This document shows positions 1 to 8,688 of a DNA stretch of 64,000 nucleotides, one piece after another (the stretch's first letter is position 1; the number at the start of each line of letters is the position of its first letter). The translations under genes were made by a program, and so were the position numbers. The DNA is from Cryobacterium sp. PH31-AA6 (GTDB lineage Bacteria; Actinomycetota; Actinomycetes; Actinomycetales; Microbacteriaceae), in NCBI RefSeq assembly GCF_030063195.1, contig NZ_JASISS010000010.1:42629-106628 (forward strand), in the 5' to 3' direction. Below the pieces are notes generated by a model, which saw only the letters and a program-made list of their open reading frames with translations, was not told the DNA's origin and did no database searches.

Positions 1-1069
1 TCATCTCGGTCAGGGCGGCGTTGAGGATGTCCGCGGTGCGGGACAGTTCGGCCGGGCCGAACTTCGCGGCCTGAACGGCCATCCGGTCGAGCTCGTCCTG
101 CGGCACGCCACGGAGCACGGCCGCCGCACCCGCGGCCGACGTTGCGGCGACGATGATCAGGTCGCGCATGCGCTCGAGCAGGTCCTCGACGAAGCGGCGC
201 GGGTCCTGCCCGGTCTGGATCACCCGGTCGACCGCGTCGAACGCGGCGGAGGAGTCGCGCGCGGCGATCGCGTCGATGGACTCGTCGAGCAGGGAGGCGT
301 TGGTGTAGCCGAGCAGCGCGACCGCGCGCTCGTATTCGACGGTGTGACCGTCGGAGCCGGCCATCAGCTGGTCGAGCAGCGACAGGGTGTCGCGGGGTGA
401 GCCGCCGCCGGCGCGCACGACGAGCGGCAGCACTCCAGGCGCAACCGTCATGGTCTCGCTCTCGCAGAGCGTCTGCACGTATTCGAGCATCGGCCCGGGC
501 GGCACCAGCCGGAACGGGTAGTGGTGCGTGCGCGACCGGATGGTGCCGATCACCTTTTCGGGTTCGGTCGTCGCGAAGATGAACTTGACGTGTTCGGGCG
601 GCTCTTCGACGATCTTGAGCAGGGCGTTGAAGCCCTGCGGGGTGACCATGTGCGCCTCGTCGAGGATGAAGATCTTGTAGCGGTCGCGGGCCGGCGCGAA
701 AATGGCGCGCTCGCGGATGTCCCTGGCGTCATCGACGCCGTTGTGGCTGGCCGCGTCGATCTCGACCACGTCGAGGGAGCCGCCGCCGTCGCGGGACAAC
801 TCGACGCAGCTCGGGCAGACGCCGCACGGGGTGTCGGTCGGGCCTTCGGCGCAGTTCAGGCAGCGGGCGAGAATGCGCGCCGACGTGGTCTTGCCGCAGC
901 CGCGGGGGCCACTGAAGAGGTAGGCATGATTGACCCTGTTGGTGCGCAGGGCGGTCATCAGCGGATCGGTCACCTGTGACTGACCGATCATTTCGGCAAA
1001 AGTCTCTGGCCGGTAACGGCGATACAGGGCGGTAACCACGGAGTCAATCGTACTTGCTGCCGCTGACAC
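1..1069 (-). CDS. dnaX: DNA polymerase III subunit gamma/tau, N-terminal part (runs off the window)
   Basis: Clamp-loader ATPase subunit that loads the sliding clamp during replication; cytoplasmic. About 356 codons are visible and the C-terminal part lies outside the window. The N terminus has the typical LYRRYRPETF start, a Walker A motif GPRGCGKTT near residues 54-62, the four-cysteine zinc knuckle (CLNC...CGVC..C, about residues 70-88), and Walker B FILDEAHM, all hallmarks of DnaX. I chose the GTG at 1069 because GGAGGT sits just upstream of it; the next in-frame GTG at 1039 has no ribosome binding site, though it begins nearer the conserved part. Transcribed away from the repeat-rich gap that separates it from ackA. 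Confidence 0.96.
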   Translation of the reverse strand, partial: MSAAASTIDSVVTALYRRYRPETFAEMIGQSQVTDPLMTALRTNRVNHAYLFSGPRGCGKTTSARILARCLNCAEGPTDTPCGVCPSCVELSRDGGGSLDVVEIDAASHNGVDDARDIRERAIFAPARDRYKIFILDEAHMVTPQGFNALLKIVEEPPEHVKFIFATTEPEKVIGTIRSRTHHYPFRLVPPGPMLEYVQTLCESETMTVAPGVLPLVVRAGGGSPRDTLSLLDQLMAGSDGHTVEYERAVALLGYTNASLLDESIDAIAARDSSAAFDAVDRVIQTGQDPRRFVEDLLERMRDLIIVAATSAAGAAAVLRGVPQDELDRMAVQAAKFGPAELSRTADILNAALTEM

Positions 1070-1119
1070 GCTGACCTCCGCAGGTCGAGCCCGCCGAGAC
1101 CCCCGCCCGGCCGGATTGG

Positions 1120-1212
1120 GCATAACTCCTGCTAAAGATTCCGCATCCGTTCAGGAGGCCCGGAAATCCGCGGGCGTCCCCGGTCGCCGACACCAATTTG
1201 CAGGAGTTATGC
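1120..1212. repeat. Intergenic inverted repeat, copy 1 (GCATAACTCCTGC family)
   Basis: Perfect 13-bp arms GCATAACTCCTGC (1120-1132) and GCAGGAGTTATGC (1200-1212) enclose a GC-rich interior that contains CCCGGAAATCCG. Two relatives occur at 14333-14412 and 28415-28506. All three copies lie between genes. Function unknown; it could be a structured RNA, a protein-binding site or a non-autonomous mobile repeat. Confidence 0.85.
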
Positions 1213-1221
1213 ACAACCCCG

Positions 1222-1350
1222 GGGCGGGAGCGGCCTGGTCGGGTCTCGACGAGCTCGACCACCGGGCGGGAGCGGCCTGGTCGGGTCTCGACGAGCTCGA
1301 CCACCGGGGCGGGAGCGGCCTGATCGGGTCTCGACGAGCTCGACCACCGG
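1222..1350. repeat. Three tandem 42-43 bp repeats with a GGTCTCGACGAGCTCGACC core
   Basis: Three near-identical units begin at 1222, 1264 and 1307. Each carries a near-palindromic core reading GGTCTCGACGAGCTCGACC. The core resembles the larger array at 7891-8400, so both probably belong to one dispersed intergenic repeat family. No open reading frame with coding character covers them. Confidence 0.8.
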
Positions 1351-1368
1351 GCGGGGCCACCGGACGAC

Positions 1369-1403
1369 GAAACCCGCCTTCGACGGGGTCGGAGGCGGGT
1401 TTC
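1369..1403 (-). terminator. Hairpin terminator of the xfp-pta-ackA operon
   Basis: An 11-bp perfect stem, GAAACCCGCCT against AGGCGGGTTTC, with a 13-nt loop, lies 16 nt beyond the ackA stop codon. Position and stability fit an intrinsic terminator, although the trailing T-run is weak. Confidence 0.75.
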
Positions 1404-1418
1404 GATAGTGTGTGCGGG

Positions 1419-2606
1419 CTAGATTACGGCCATGGTCTGGCGGGCGATCTCCAGCTCCTCGTTCGTCGGGATGACGAGCACGGTCACCTTCGAGGCGTCC
1501 GTCGATACCACTCGGGCCTCGCGGGCGAACGGGTCGTTCCGGGCCGGGTCGAGCTCGATGCCGAGGAACTCGAGGCCCGCAAGCGCGCCGGCCCGCACGA
1601 TTCCCGAGTTCTCGCCGATCCCGGCCGTGAAGACGATCACGTCGAGGCCACCCAGCTGGGCGATGTAGTTGCCGACATAGCCGCGGATGCGGTGGTAGTA
1701 GACGTCGAGCGCGGCCTGGGCGACGGCATCCCCCGCCACGGCGTTGTCTTCGACGTCGCGCATGTCTCCGGTGCCGGTCATCCCGAGCATGCCGCTCTGC
1801 TTGTTGAGCAGGGTGTCGAGCTCGTCAATGCTCATCCCCGCCTTGCGGTGCAGGTGGAACAAGACGGCCGGGTCGATGTCGCCGGAACGCGTGCCCATGA
1901 CGAGCCCCTGCAGCGGGGTCAGTCCCATCGAGGTGTCGATCGAGCGTCCGCCGTCGACGGCGCACGCCGACGCCCCGTTGCCCAGGTGCAGCACGATCGT
2001 CTTGAGTTCGGCGAGCGGGCGCCCGAGGAACTCGGCCGCCGTCTCGGACACGTACTTGTGCGAGCTGCCGTGGGCGCCGTAGCGGCGGATGCCGTACTCG
2101 TCCGCGAGCGCGGTCGGGATCGCGTAGGTGTAGGCGGGCGGTGCCATCGTCTGGTGGAACGAGGTGTCGAAGACGGCGACGTGCGGCACATCCGGGAACT
2201 GAACGCGGGCCGCATTGATGCCCTGGATATGCGCCGGGTTGTGCAGCGGCGCGAGGTCGGAGAGGTCGCCGATCTGCGCGAGCACCTCGTCGTCGATCAC
2301 GGTCGGGCCCTGGAAGACGCTGCCACCCTGCACGACGCGGTGGCCGACGGCGACGACATCCGCCGTGGCGAGCTGCGGCCCATTCACGGCGAACGCGGCG
2401 AGCATCACGGCGAAACCGGCCGTGTGGTCGGGGATCGGCAGGGTCTGCTCGACGCGGGAGGACCCGACGGCGGCATGGCGGGCATGCCCGCTCGCCTCGC
2501 CGATGCGCTCGACCAGGCCGCTGGCCAGCTCGGTCTCGGTTTCCATGTCGATCAGCTGGTACTTGAACGACGACGAACCCGAGTTGATCACGAGCACCGC
2601 GCTCAT
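1419..2606 (-). CDS. ackA: Acetate kinase
   Basis: Transfers phosphate between acetyl-phosphate and ADP, giving acetate and ATP; last step of the Xfp-Pta-AckA route. The 395-residue length is normal for the ASKHA-type acetate kinase family. Visible motifs are NSGSSSFKY at the N terminus, HRVVQGG, YGAHGSSHKYVSE, HLGNGAS, the DTSMGLTPLQG/MGTRSGDIDP block and GIGENS near the C terminus. Its ATG overlaps the pta stop by 4 bp (ATGA), so translation is coupled. It is the last gene of the operon and is followed by a hairpin at 1369-1403. Confidence 0.98.
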   Translation of the reverse strand: MSAVLVINSGSSSFKYQLIDMETETELASGLVERIGEASGHARHAAVGSSRVEQTLPIPDHTAGFAVMLAAFAVNGPQLATADVVAVGHRVVQGGSVFQGPTVIDDEVLAQIGDLSDLAPLHNPAHIQGINAARVQFPDVPHVAVFDTSFHQTMAPPAYTYAIPTALADEYGIRRYGAHGSSHKYVSETAAEFLGRPLAELKTIVLHLGNGASACAVDGGRSIDTSMGLTPLQGLVMGTRSGDIDPAVLFHLHRKAGMSIDELDTLLNKQSGMLGMTGTGDMRDVEDNAVAGDAVAQAALDVYYHRIRGYVGNYIAQLGGLDVIVFTAGIGENSGIVRAGALAGLEFLGIELDPARNDPFAREARVVSTDASKVTVLVIPTNEELEIARQTMAVI

Positions 2607-4807
2607 GCGGACACCGCCGAGGTCTGGGCTGCGGCGACGGCGGACAGTGTCGCCGCCTGGATCGCGGTGATGGCTACGGTGTTGACGATGTCCTGCACAA
2701 GTGCTCCTCGGGAAAGATCATTAATGGGTTTGCGAAGGCCCTGCAGGACGGGGCCGATCGCCAGGGCGCCAGCACTGCGCTGCACGGCCTTGTAGGTGTT
2801 GTTGCCGGTGTTCAGGTCGGGGAAGATGAACACCGTCGCGCGTCCGGCCACGGCGGAGCCGGGCATTTTCGCGGCGGCGACGTCGGCATCCGCTGCCGCG
2901 TCGTACTGGATCGGACCCTCGATGAGCAGGTCGGGGCGGCGTTCGCGCACGAGCGCCGTCGCTGCCCGAACCTTGTCGACGTCCGCACCCTTGCCCGATT
3001 CTCCGGTCGAATAGGAGAGCATGGCGATGCGCGGTTCGATTCCGAACTCCACCGCGGTCTCGGAGGCCGAGATGGCGATGTCGGCCAGCTGCTCCGCGGA
3101 GGGGTCAGGGTTGACCGCGCAGTCACCGTAGACGAGCACCTTGTCGGCGAGCGCCATCAGGAACACGCTCGAGACCACCGAGGTGTCCGGCCGGGTCTTG
3201 ATGATCTCGAAACTGGGCCGGATGGTGTGCGCCGTGGTGTGGGTGGCGCCGGAGACCATGCCGTCGGCGAGGCCGAGCTGCACCATCATCGTGCCGAAAT
3301 AGGACACGTCGGTGACGACATCCATCGCCTGATCGATCGTGACGCCCTTGTGCGCACGCAGCTTCACGTATTCCTCCGCGAACCGGGTGCGCAGCACGTC
3401 GTCGAACGGGCTGACCACCTGGGCCTTGGAGAGGTCCAGGCCCAGGCCGATCGCCCGGGACCGCACCTCGAACTCCTCGCCGAGGATGGTGATGTCGGCC
3501 ACATCGCGGGCGAGCAGGGTGGCGGCGGCCCGCAGGATGCGGTCGTCGTCCCCCTCGGGCATCACGATGCGCTTGCGGTTCATCCTGGCCCGCTCGAGCA
3601 GGGTGTACTCGAACATGAGCGGTGTCACGACGTCGGCGCGGCTCACCCGGAGCCGGTCGAGCAGCACGGATGCGTCCACATTGCCTTCGAACAGGGCCAG
3701 CGCGGTGTCGTGCTTGCGCTGCGAGTCCGCCGCCATCCGGCCCGGGGTGTGCGTGATCCTCAGTGCGGCCTCATAGGAGCCGAGTTCGGTGCGGATGATC
3801 GGCACCGACGGCGCGAGGCCGTCGACGAGGCGTTCGATCTCCTCCGGCAGGGCGAACCCGCCGACGAGCACGATTCCCGCGATCGACGGGAAGGTCGCCG
3901 AGGAGTTCGCCATCAGCACGGCGAGCAGCACCTGCGGCCGGTCGCTCGGGATGACGACGACGGCACCGTCGAAGAGGCGCGGCAGTACATTGACCATGGA
4001 CATGGCCGCGACGACCACGCCGAGTGCCTCCCGTGACAGCAGCGCCGGATCTCCGGTGACGAGGGTGCCGTTGGTGGCCTTGAGGATGCTCTTCATGCTC
4101 GGGGCCACGATGTAGGGGTCCTCGGGGACCGCCCAGACCGGCACGGATGCCAGCTGGCTGCCCGGCGCGTCGATCACGCCCCGCACCGCACCGATGAGCT
4201 CCTCGAGCCGTTCGGGGTCGGCCCGGTTGATCACGACCCCGAGCAGCGAGACGTGTTCGTCCCGCAGCTCGGCCAGGGAGACGTCGGTCAGCTGACGGAT
4301 GTCTTCCGGGCGGCGGGGGTCGCTCTGGCCGAGCCGGTCGCTCTGGTTGAGCACCTCGCCCTGGCCCGGACCGACCCGGCCGCCGAGCACGAGCAGCACC
4401 GGCACGCCGAGGTTGGCCGCGACGCGGAGGTTGAAGGCGAGCTCGGTGGGGCTGCCGACATCCGTGTAGTCGCTGCCGACGACGACGACGGCGTCGCACT
4501 TCGCTTCGACGGCCTTGTACCGGGCCACGATGCGGCCCAGGGCCGCGTCGGGGTCGAAGTGCACGTCGTCGTAGCTGACGCCGACGCACTCGTCATAGCT
4601 GAGCGGCGGTGTGCTCTTCGCCGAGCCGCTGGCCAGGTGCGCGAGCAGCAGCTCGAGCACGTAGTCGGGGTGGTTCACCGACCGGGCCACCGGACGGAAG
4701 ACGCCGACCGTTTCGACCGAGCGGAGCAGGGTGTCGAGCACGCCGAGCGCGATCGTCGACTTGCCGGTGTTGCCCTCGGCGGAGGTGATGTAGACGCTGT
4801 CGGCCAT
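2603..4807 (-). CDS. pta: Phosphate acetyltransferase, long form with P-loop N-terminal domain
   Basis: Interconverts acetyl-phosphate and acetyl-CoA. The 734-residue protein has the long architecture: an N-terminal dethiobiotin-synthetase-like P-loop domain (SAEGNTGKST, about residues 9-18), a middle DRTGG-type domain, and the catalytic PTA domain beginning around MNRKRIVMPEGDDDR, with DGMVSGATHTTAHTIRPSFE and YSTGESGKG motifs. The start at 4807 was chosen because its ATG overlaps the xfp stop (TAATG) and the following residues match the family N terminus; a longer in-frame start would read back into xfp. Middle gene of xfp-pta-ackA. The long form is often allosterically regulated through its N-terminal part, but nothing here shows the effector. 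Confidence 0.97.
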   Translation of the reverse strand: MADSVYITSAEGNTGKSTIALGVLDTLLRSVETVGVFRPVARSVNHPDYVLELLLAHLASGSAKSTPPLSYDECVGVSYDDVHFDPDAALGRIVARYKAVEAKCDAVVVVGSDYTDVGSPTELAFNLRVAANLGVPVLLVLGGRVGPGQGEVLNQSDRLGQSDPRRPEDIRQLTDVSLAELRDEHVSLLGVVINRADPERLEELIGAVRGVIDAPGSQLASVPVWAVPEDPYIVAPSMKSILKATNGTLVTGDPALLSREALGVVVAAMSMVNVLPRLFDGAVVVIPSDRPQVLLAVLMANSSATFPSIAGIVLVGGFALPEEIERLVDGLAPSVPIIRTELGSYEAALRITHTPGRMAADSQRKHDTALALFEGNVDASVLLDRLRVSRADVVTPLMFEYTLLERARMNRKRIVMPEGDDDRILRAAATLLARDVADITILGEEFEVRSRAIGLGLDLSKAQVVSPFDDVLRTRFAEEYVKLRAHKGVTIDQAMDVVTDVSYFGTMMVQLGLADGMVSGATHTTAHTIRPSFEIIKTRPDTSVVSSVFLMALADKVLVYGDCAVNPDPSAEQLADIAISASETAVEFGIEPRIAMLSYSTGESGKGADVDKVRAATALVRERRPDLLIEGPIQYDAAADADVAAAKMPGSAVAGRATVFIFPDLNTGNNTYKAVQRSAGALAIGPVLQGLRKPINDLSRGALVQDIVNTVAITAIQAATLSAVAAAQTSAVSA

Positions 4808-7272
4808 TATTCGTTGTCCCCGCCCGTTGCGACGGCATTGGTGGTGCCGGCTCCTGTCCCCTGCGCGTCCCACACCCATTCGGTGACCTCGGGGATGTCT
4901 TCCCCGTGGTCACGGGTGTAGGTGCGGGCCCGAAGCCGGGCATCCTGCATCTCCTGGCGGAGCAGCCCGGCGCGGGCGCCGAGGCCGGGGACGCGGTCGA
5001 TGACGTCCATCACCAGGTGGTACCGGTCGAGGTCGTTGAGCATGACCATGTCGAACGGGGTCGTGGTGGTGCCCTCTTCCTTGTACCCGCGGGCGTGCAG
5101 GTTGGCGTGTCCGTGGCGCTTGTAGGTCAGGCGATGGATCAGCCACGGGTAGCCGTGGTACGCGAACACGATCGGCTTGTCGGCGGTGAAGAAGGCGTCG
5201 AACTCGGCGTCGCTGAGCCCGTGCGGGTGGTCGTCCTCTGACTGCAGACGCATCAGGTCGACGACGTTGACCACGCGCACCTTGAGCTCGGGCATGGCCT
5301 CCCGCAGGATCGCGGCCGCGGCCAGGATCTCGAGGGTCGGCACCTCACCGGCGGCGGCGAGCACGACATCCGGCTCGGTGCCGGTGATCTCGGTGCCGGC
5401 CCAGTCGAAGATGCCGAGGCCCCGCTCGCAGTGCGCGACGGCCTGGTCCATGGTGAGCCAGTTCGGCGCTGGCTGCTTGCCGGCGACGACGACGTTCACG
5501 TAGTCGACGCTGCGCAGGCAGTGGTCGTAGATGGAGAGCAACGTGTTGGCGTCGAAGGGCAGGTACACGCGCACGACATCCGCGCTCTTGTTCACGACAT
5601 GGTCGATGAAGCCCGGGTCCTGGTGCGAGAACCCGTTGTGGTCCTGACGCCAGACGTGCGAGGAGAGCAGGTAGTTGAGGCTGGAGATCGAGCGGCGCCA
5701 CGGGATCTCGCGGGTCACCTTGAGCCACTTGGCGTGCTGGTTGAACATCGAGTCGACGATGTGGATGAACGCCTCGTAGCAGTTGAACAGCCCGTGGCGG
5801 CCGGTGAGCAGGTAGCCCTCGAGCCAGCCCTGGCACTGGTGCTCGCTGAGCATCTCCATGATCCGGCCGGCCCGGTCGAGGTTGGTGTCGCCCGGGTGGT
5901 ACTCGGCGTTCCAGGTCTTGTCCGTGGCCGCGAACACCGCCGGCGCGAGCCGGTTGGATGCCGTTTCGTCCGGCCCGAAGATGCGGAAGTTGTCGGGGTT
6001 GTCGCGGATGACGTCGGCCAGCCAGGTGCCGAGCACCTTGGTGGCCTCGTCGGTCGTCGCGCCGGGCGACGGCACGTCGACCGCGTAGTCGCGGAAGTTC
6101 GGCAGCCGAAGGTCCGTGCGCAGCAGGCCACCGTTGGAGACCGGGTTGGCGCTCATCCGCAGGTCACCGACCGGGGCGAGGGCGGTGATCTTCGCGACCG
6201 GGGCGCCGGCCTCGTCGAAGAGTTCTTCCGGCTTGTAGGAGGCGAGCCAGCCTTCGAGCAGCTGGGTGTGTTCGAGCGTGTCGCGGGCGTTGCTCAGCGG
6301 CACCTGGTGCGAACGCCAGGAGTCGACGACCTTGACGCCGTCGATCGTGGTCGGGCAGGTCCAGCCCTTGGGGGTGCGCAGGATGATCATCGGCCAGCGT
6401 GGGCGTTCGGTGTCGCCGGCCAGGGCGCGGGCCTTGATGTCGGCGATCTCGTTGAGCACCTCGTCGAGGGTCTCCGCCATCCGCTGGTGCACGAGGAGCG
6501 GGTCTTCCTCGTTGAAGCCGCCCGACACGATGTAGGGCTTGTGGCCGTAGCCGCGCATGAGGTCGAGGAGTTCCTCCTCCGGGATGCGGGCGAGGATGGT
6601 GGGGTTGGCGATCTTGTAGCCGTTGAGGTGCAGGATCGGCAGCACGACCCCGTCGACGAGCGGGTCGATGAACTTGTTCGAGTGCCAGCTCGTGGCGAGC
6701 GGACCGGTCTCGGCCTCGCCGTCACCGACGACGGCGGCGACGAGCAGGTTCGGGTTGTCGAAGGCCGCACCGTAGGCGTGGCTGAGCGCGTAGCCGAGCT
6801 CGCCGCCCTCGTGGATGGAACCGGGAGTCTCGGGCGAGGCATGGCTGGGGATGCCGCCCGGGAAGGAGAACTGACGGAACAAGGCCTTGACGCCGCGTTC
6901 GGTCTGGTCGATGCCGGAGTAGATCTCGGTATAGGTGCCGTCGAGGTAGGCGTTGGCGACCATGCCGGGACCGCCGTGGCCGGGGCCGGTGACATAAAGG
7001 GTACTGATGGCGCGTTCCTGGATGGCCCGGTTCAGGTGGGCGTAGAGGAAGTTGAGCCCCGGGGTCGTACCCCAGTGGCCCAGCAGGCGCGGTTTAATGT
7101 GGTCACGATTAAGGGGTTCACGCAATAACGGGTTGTCCAGCAGGTAAATCTGCCCGACCGCAAGATAATTTGCCGCCCGCCACCAGGCGTCGACGCTGGC
7201 GAGGGCTTCTGCACTCAGCGGTTGCGTCTGGCGCTGAGGCCAGACGAAGGATTTACCGGACGATTCAACCAT
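4807..7272 (-). CDS. xfp: Xylulose-5-phosphate/fructose-6-phosphate phosphoketolase
   Basis: TPP-dependent enzyme that cleaves xylulose-5-P (and usually fructose-6-P) with phosphate into acetyl-phosphate and glyceraldehyde-3-P (or erythrose-4-P). The 821 residues match the family length. Diagnostic stretches include [18 protein letters not shown], the TPP/Mg motif [30 protein letters not shown] and the C-terminal [22 protein letters not shown] ribosome binding site precedes the ATG at 7272. It heads the operon with pta and ackA, so acetyl-phosphate can go directly to ATP or acetyl-CoA. With xylA and xylB about 20 kb away this gives a plausible pentose phosphoketolase route. Whether it accepts F6P as well cannot be told from sequence. 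Confidence 0.97.
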   Translation of the reverse strand: MVESSGKSFVWPQRQTQPLSAEALASVDAWWRAANYLAVGQIYLLDNPLLREPLNRDHIKPRLLGHWGTTPGLNFLYAHLNRAIQERAISTLYVTGPGHGGPGMVANAYLDGTYTEIYSGIDQTERGVKALFRQFSFPGGIPSHASPETPGSIHEGGELGYALSHAYGAAFDNPNLLVAAVVGDGEAETGPLATSWHSNKFIDPLVDGVVLPILHLNGYKIANPTILARIPEEELLDLMRGYGHKPYIVSGGFNEEDPLLVHQRMAETLDEVLNEIADIKARALAGDTERPRWPMIILRTPKGWTCPTTIDGVKVVDSWRSHQVPLSNARDTLEHTQLLEGWLASYKPEELFDEAGAPVAKITALAPVGDLRMSANPVSNGGLLRTDLRLPNFRDYAVDVPSPGATTDEATKVLGTWLADVIRDNPDNFRIFGPDETASNRLAPAVFAATDKTWNAEYHPGDTNLDRAGRIMEMLSEHQCQGWLEGYLLTGRHGLFNCYEAFIHIVDSMFNQHAKWLKVTREIPWRRSISSLNYLLSSHVWRQDHNGFSHQDPGFIDHVVNKSADVVRVYLPFDANTLLSIYDHCLRSVDYVNVVVAGKQPAPNWLTMDQAVAHCERGLGIFDWAGTEITGTEPDVVLAAAGEVPTLEILAAAAILREAMPELKVRVVNVVDLMRLQSEDDHPHGLSDAEFDAFFTADKPIVFAYHGYPWLIHRLTYKRHGHANLHARGYKEEGTTTTPFDMVMLNDLDRYHLVMDVIDRVPGLGARAGLLRQEMQDARLRARTYTRDHGEDIPEVTEWVWDAQGTGAGTTNAVATGGDNE

Positions 7273-7412
7273 GGGTGCCTCCAGGCACTATCGGGGCGTT
7301 ATCTGCGCCATACCATCCTAGAAGAAAATGCGGAATCGTTATCATGGCTAACGGCATTCGGGCTGTTTCGGCGCGTAAAACCGGGGCCGACCGCCGGTCA
7401 CAGGCGCAAAAA

Positions 7413-7505
7413 AGACTCCTCGCGCACCCACCAGAGCCCGGTTACCCTTGCTACGTTTCCGTCCTGGGGGAGTTGGCCGAGATGGCGCCACGCGAGGAGC
7501 CGACT
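7413..7505 (-). ncRNA. ffs: Bacterial small signal recognition particle RNA (4.5S type)
   Basis: Read on the minus strand, the region carries the conserved SRP domain IV pattern: CCCCCAGGACGGAAACGTAG, then GCAAGGGTAAC, within a long rod closed by CTCCTCGCG pairing with CGCGAGGAG. A run of six T residues (7408-7413 on the minus strand) follows directly and fits intrinsic termination. The RNA binds Ffh and targets membrane and secreted proteins. Exact ends are approximate by a few nucleotides. Confidence 0.9.
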
Positions 7506-7645
7506 GCCAGTTTAGGCGGAAAAACCCCCGCCCCAAAACCCGGCGACCGCGGGGCAATTGCCGCCGATCCCGGCCCGGTGTGACAGCGGCCCCCGGAAAC
7601 AGGTAAGATTCTTTCTTGGCCGTTCCTCACGGATACGGCCGGCCA

Positions 7646-7733
7646 GGAGAATTCGCCTAGTGGCCTATGGCGCACGCTTGGAAAGCGTGTTGGGTGAGAG
7701 CCCTCGGGGGTTCGAATCCCCCATTCTCCGCCA
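7646..7733 (+). tRNA. tRNA-Ser (anticodon GGA), CCA encoded
   Basis: The acceptor strand GGAGAAT (7646-7652) pairs with ATTCTCC (7723-7729), followed by discriminator G and an encoded CCA at 7731-7733. The anticodon loop TTGGAAA gives GGA at 7680-7682, reading UCC and UCU. A long variable arm (type II) and the GGTTCGAATCC T-arm confirm a serine tRNA. Its T-arm and acceptor 3' end are duplicated immediately downstream. Confidence 0.97.
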
Positions 7734-7890
7734 AGAAGACACGTCACCCCGGTGCGCGCACAGTGCCCACTCGCGGCGTTCGAATCCCCCATTCTCCGCC
7801 AAGAAGACACGTCACCCCGGTGCGCGCACAGTGCCCACTCGCGGCGTTCGAATCCCCCATTCTCCGCCAAGAAGACACGTCACCCCGGTG
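7711..7890 (+). repeat. 68-bp tandem repeat made from the 3' end of tRNA-Ser
   Basis: The tRNA 3' end beginning TTCGAATCCCCCATTCTCCG recurs at 7711, 7779 and 7847, exactly 68 bp apart. The first two units are complete and identical in the readable sequence; the third stops after 44 bp at 7890, where the next repeat array begins. tRNA 3' ends are the classic targets of tyrosine-recombinase integration, so this may be a stack of old attachment-site duplications, or simple replication slippage. No integrase gene is nearby. Confidence 0.9.
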
Positions 7891-8400
7891 GTCGAGCCTG
7901 TCGAGAACCCGCGCGTGATTTCGACAAGCTCAATCACCGGCATCGCACCCGTCAAGACCCCGCGCGTGATTTCGACGAGCTCAATCACCGGCATCAAGCC
8001 TGTCGAGACCCGGCGCGTGATTTCGACAAGCTCAATCACCGGCATCGCGCCCGTCAAGACCCCGCGCGTGATTTCGACACGCTCAATCACCGGCATCAAG
8101 CCCGTCAAGACCCGGCGCGTGATTTCGACACGCTCAATCACCGGTGGTCGCGCCCGTCGAGACCCGCCCTGTGATTTCGACGAGCTCAATCACCGGCATC
8201 AAGCCCGTCAAGACCCGGCCCGTGATTTCGACAAGCTCCATCACCGGCATCAAGCCCGTCAAGACCCGGCGCGTGATTTCGACGAGCTCAATCACCGGTG
8301 GTCGCGCCCGTCGAGACCGGGCGCGTGATGTCGACAGGCTCAATCACCGGTGGTCGAGCCTGTCGAGACCCGGCGCGTGATGTCGACAGGCTCGCTCACC
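7891..8400. repeat. Array of about ten 51-52 bp repeats with a TTCGACAAGCTCAATCACCGG core
   Basis: About ten units of 51-52 bp, each with GCGTGATTTCGACAAGCTC or a close variant, then CAATCACCGG and a variable linker containing CCCGTCAAGACC or CTGTCGAGACC. Period was checked by the spacing of the conserved GTG trinucleotide (7917, 7968, 8017 and so on). The cores are partly self-complementary, alternating TCGACAAGCTC and GAGCCTGTCGA. Both strands are open by chance in several frames, but no real gene is supported. The array fills the gap between tRNA-Ser and the small gene at 8411. Confidence 0.85.
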
Positions 8401-8410
8401 GGGGCTTTGC

Positions 8411-8650
8411 TCAGTCGTCCAGGCGGCGGCGCGGCCGCGGCGCCGGCGGCGGCGGCACCTCTTTCGCCGCGACGATGTCCGCCAGCGCGATCGAGACGAG
8501 GCCGCGTTTGGTCTCGACCACGCACTCGGACTCGTCACAGGAGCGCAGGTAGCCGACGGCATCCGTCACCCCGCCCTCGATGCGCCGCCGCACGACGATC
8601 CGGGTTCCCGGCTCGGCGTCCATCACGAACCGGGCTGCTGCTGCACTCAT
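8411..8650 (-). CDS. Small SH3-barrel-like protein of unknown function
   Basis: A 79-residue protein. The first part is rich in beta-strand patterns (TRIVVRRRIEGG, AVGYL, ECVVETKRG, LVSIALADIVAAKEV) and resembles the small SH3-like domain found next to or within actinobacterial GNAT proteins such as Rv0428c. The tail is Pro/Arg-rich and ends in acidic residues. The ATG at 8650 was preferred over longer in-frame starts because the upstream part is low-complexity and overlaps the end of ktrA. It follows ktrA by 38 bp, so it may be co-transcribed. Function unknown. Confidence 0.65.
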   Translation of the reverse strand: MSAAAARFVMDAEPGTRIVVRRRIEGGVTDAVGYLRSCDESECVVETKRGLVSIALADIVAAKEVPPPPAPRPRRRLDD

Positions 8651-8688
8651 TGGGCCGAGCCTACCCGCAGTCGAAAGCCCAGGGCCGG

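Noticed and set aside
1116..2795. 559-codon plus-strand frame opposite ackA
   Set aside because: Antisense shadow of ackA extended through the tandem repeats; no ribosome binding site and no domain.
5431..7128. 565-codon plus-strand frame opposite xfp
   Set aside because: High-GC antisense shadow of a clearly recognised gene.
7451..7870. Minus-strand frame with repeated GGEWGIRTPEG-like text
   Set aside because: It is the reverse reading of tRNA-Ser and its 68-bp copies; this phrase is a well-known false protein derived from tRNA-Ser genes.
7558..8380. Long plus-strand frames through the repeat array
   Set aside because: Their proteins simply echo the 51-bp repeat; no start signal, domain or non-repeat coding part.
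7891..8400. CRISPR array
   Set aside because: The linkers between cores are near-identical rather than unique spacers, the period is 51-52 bp with internal symmetry, and no cas gene is present.
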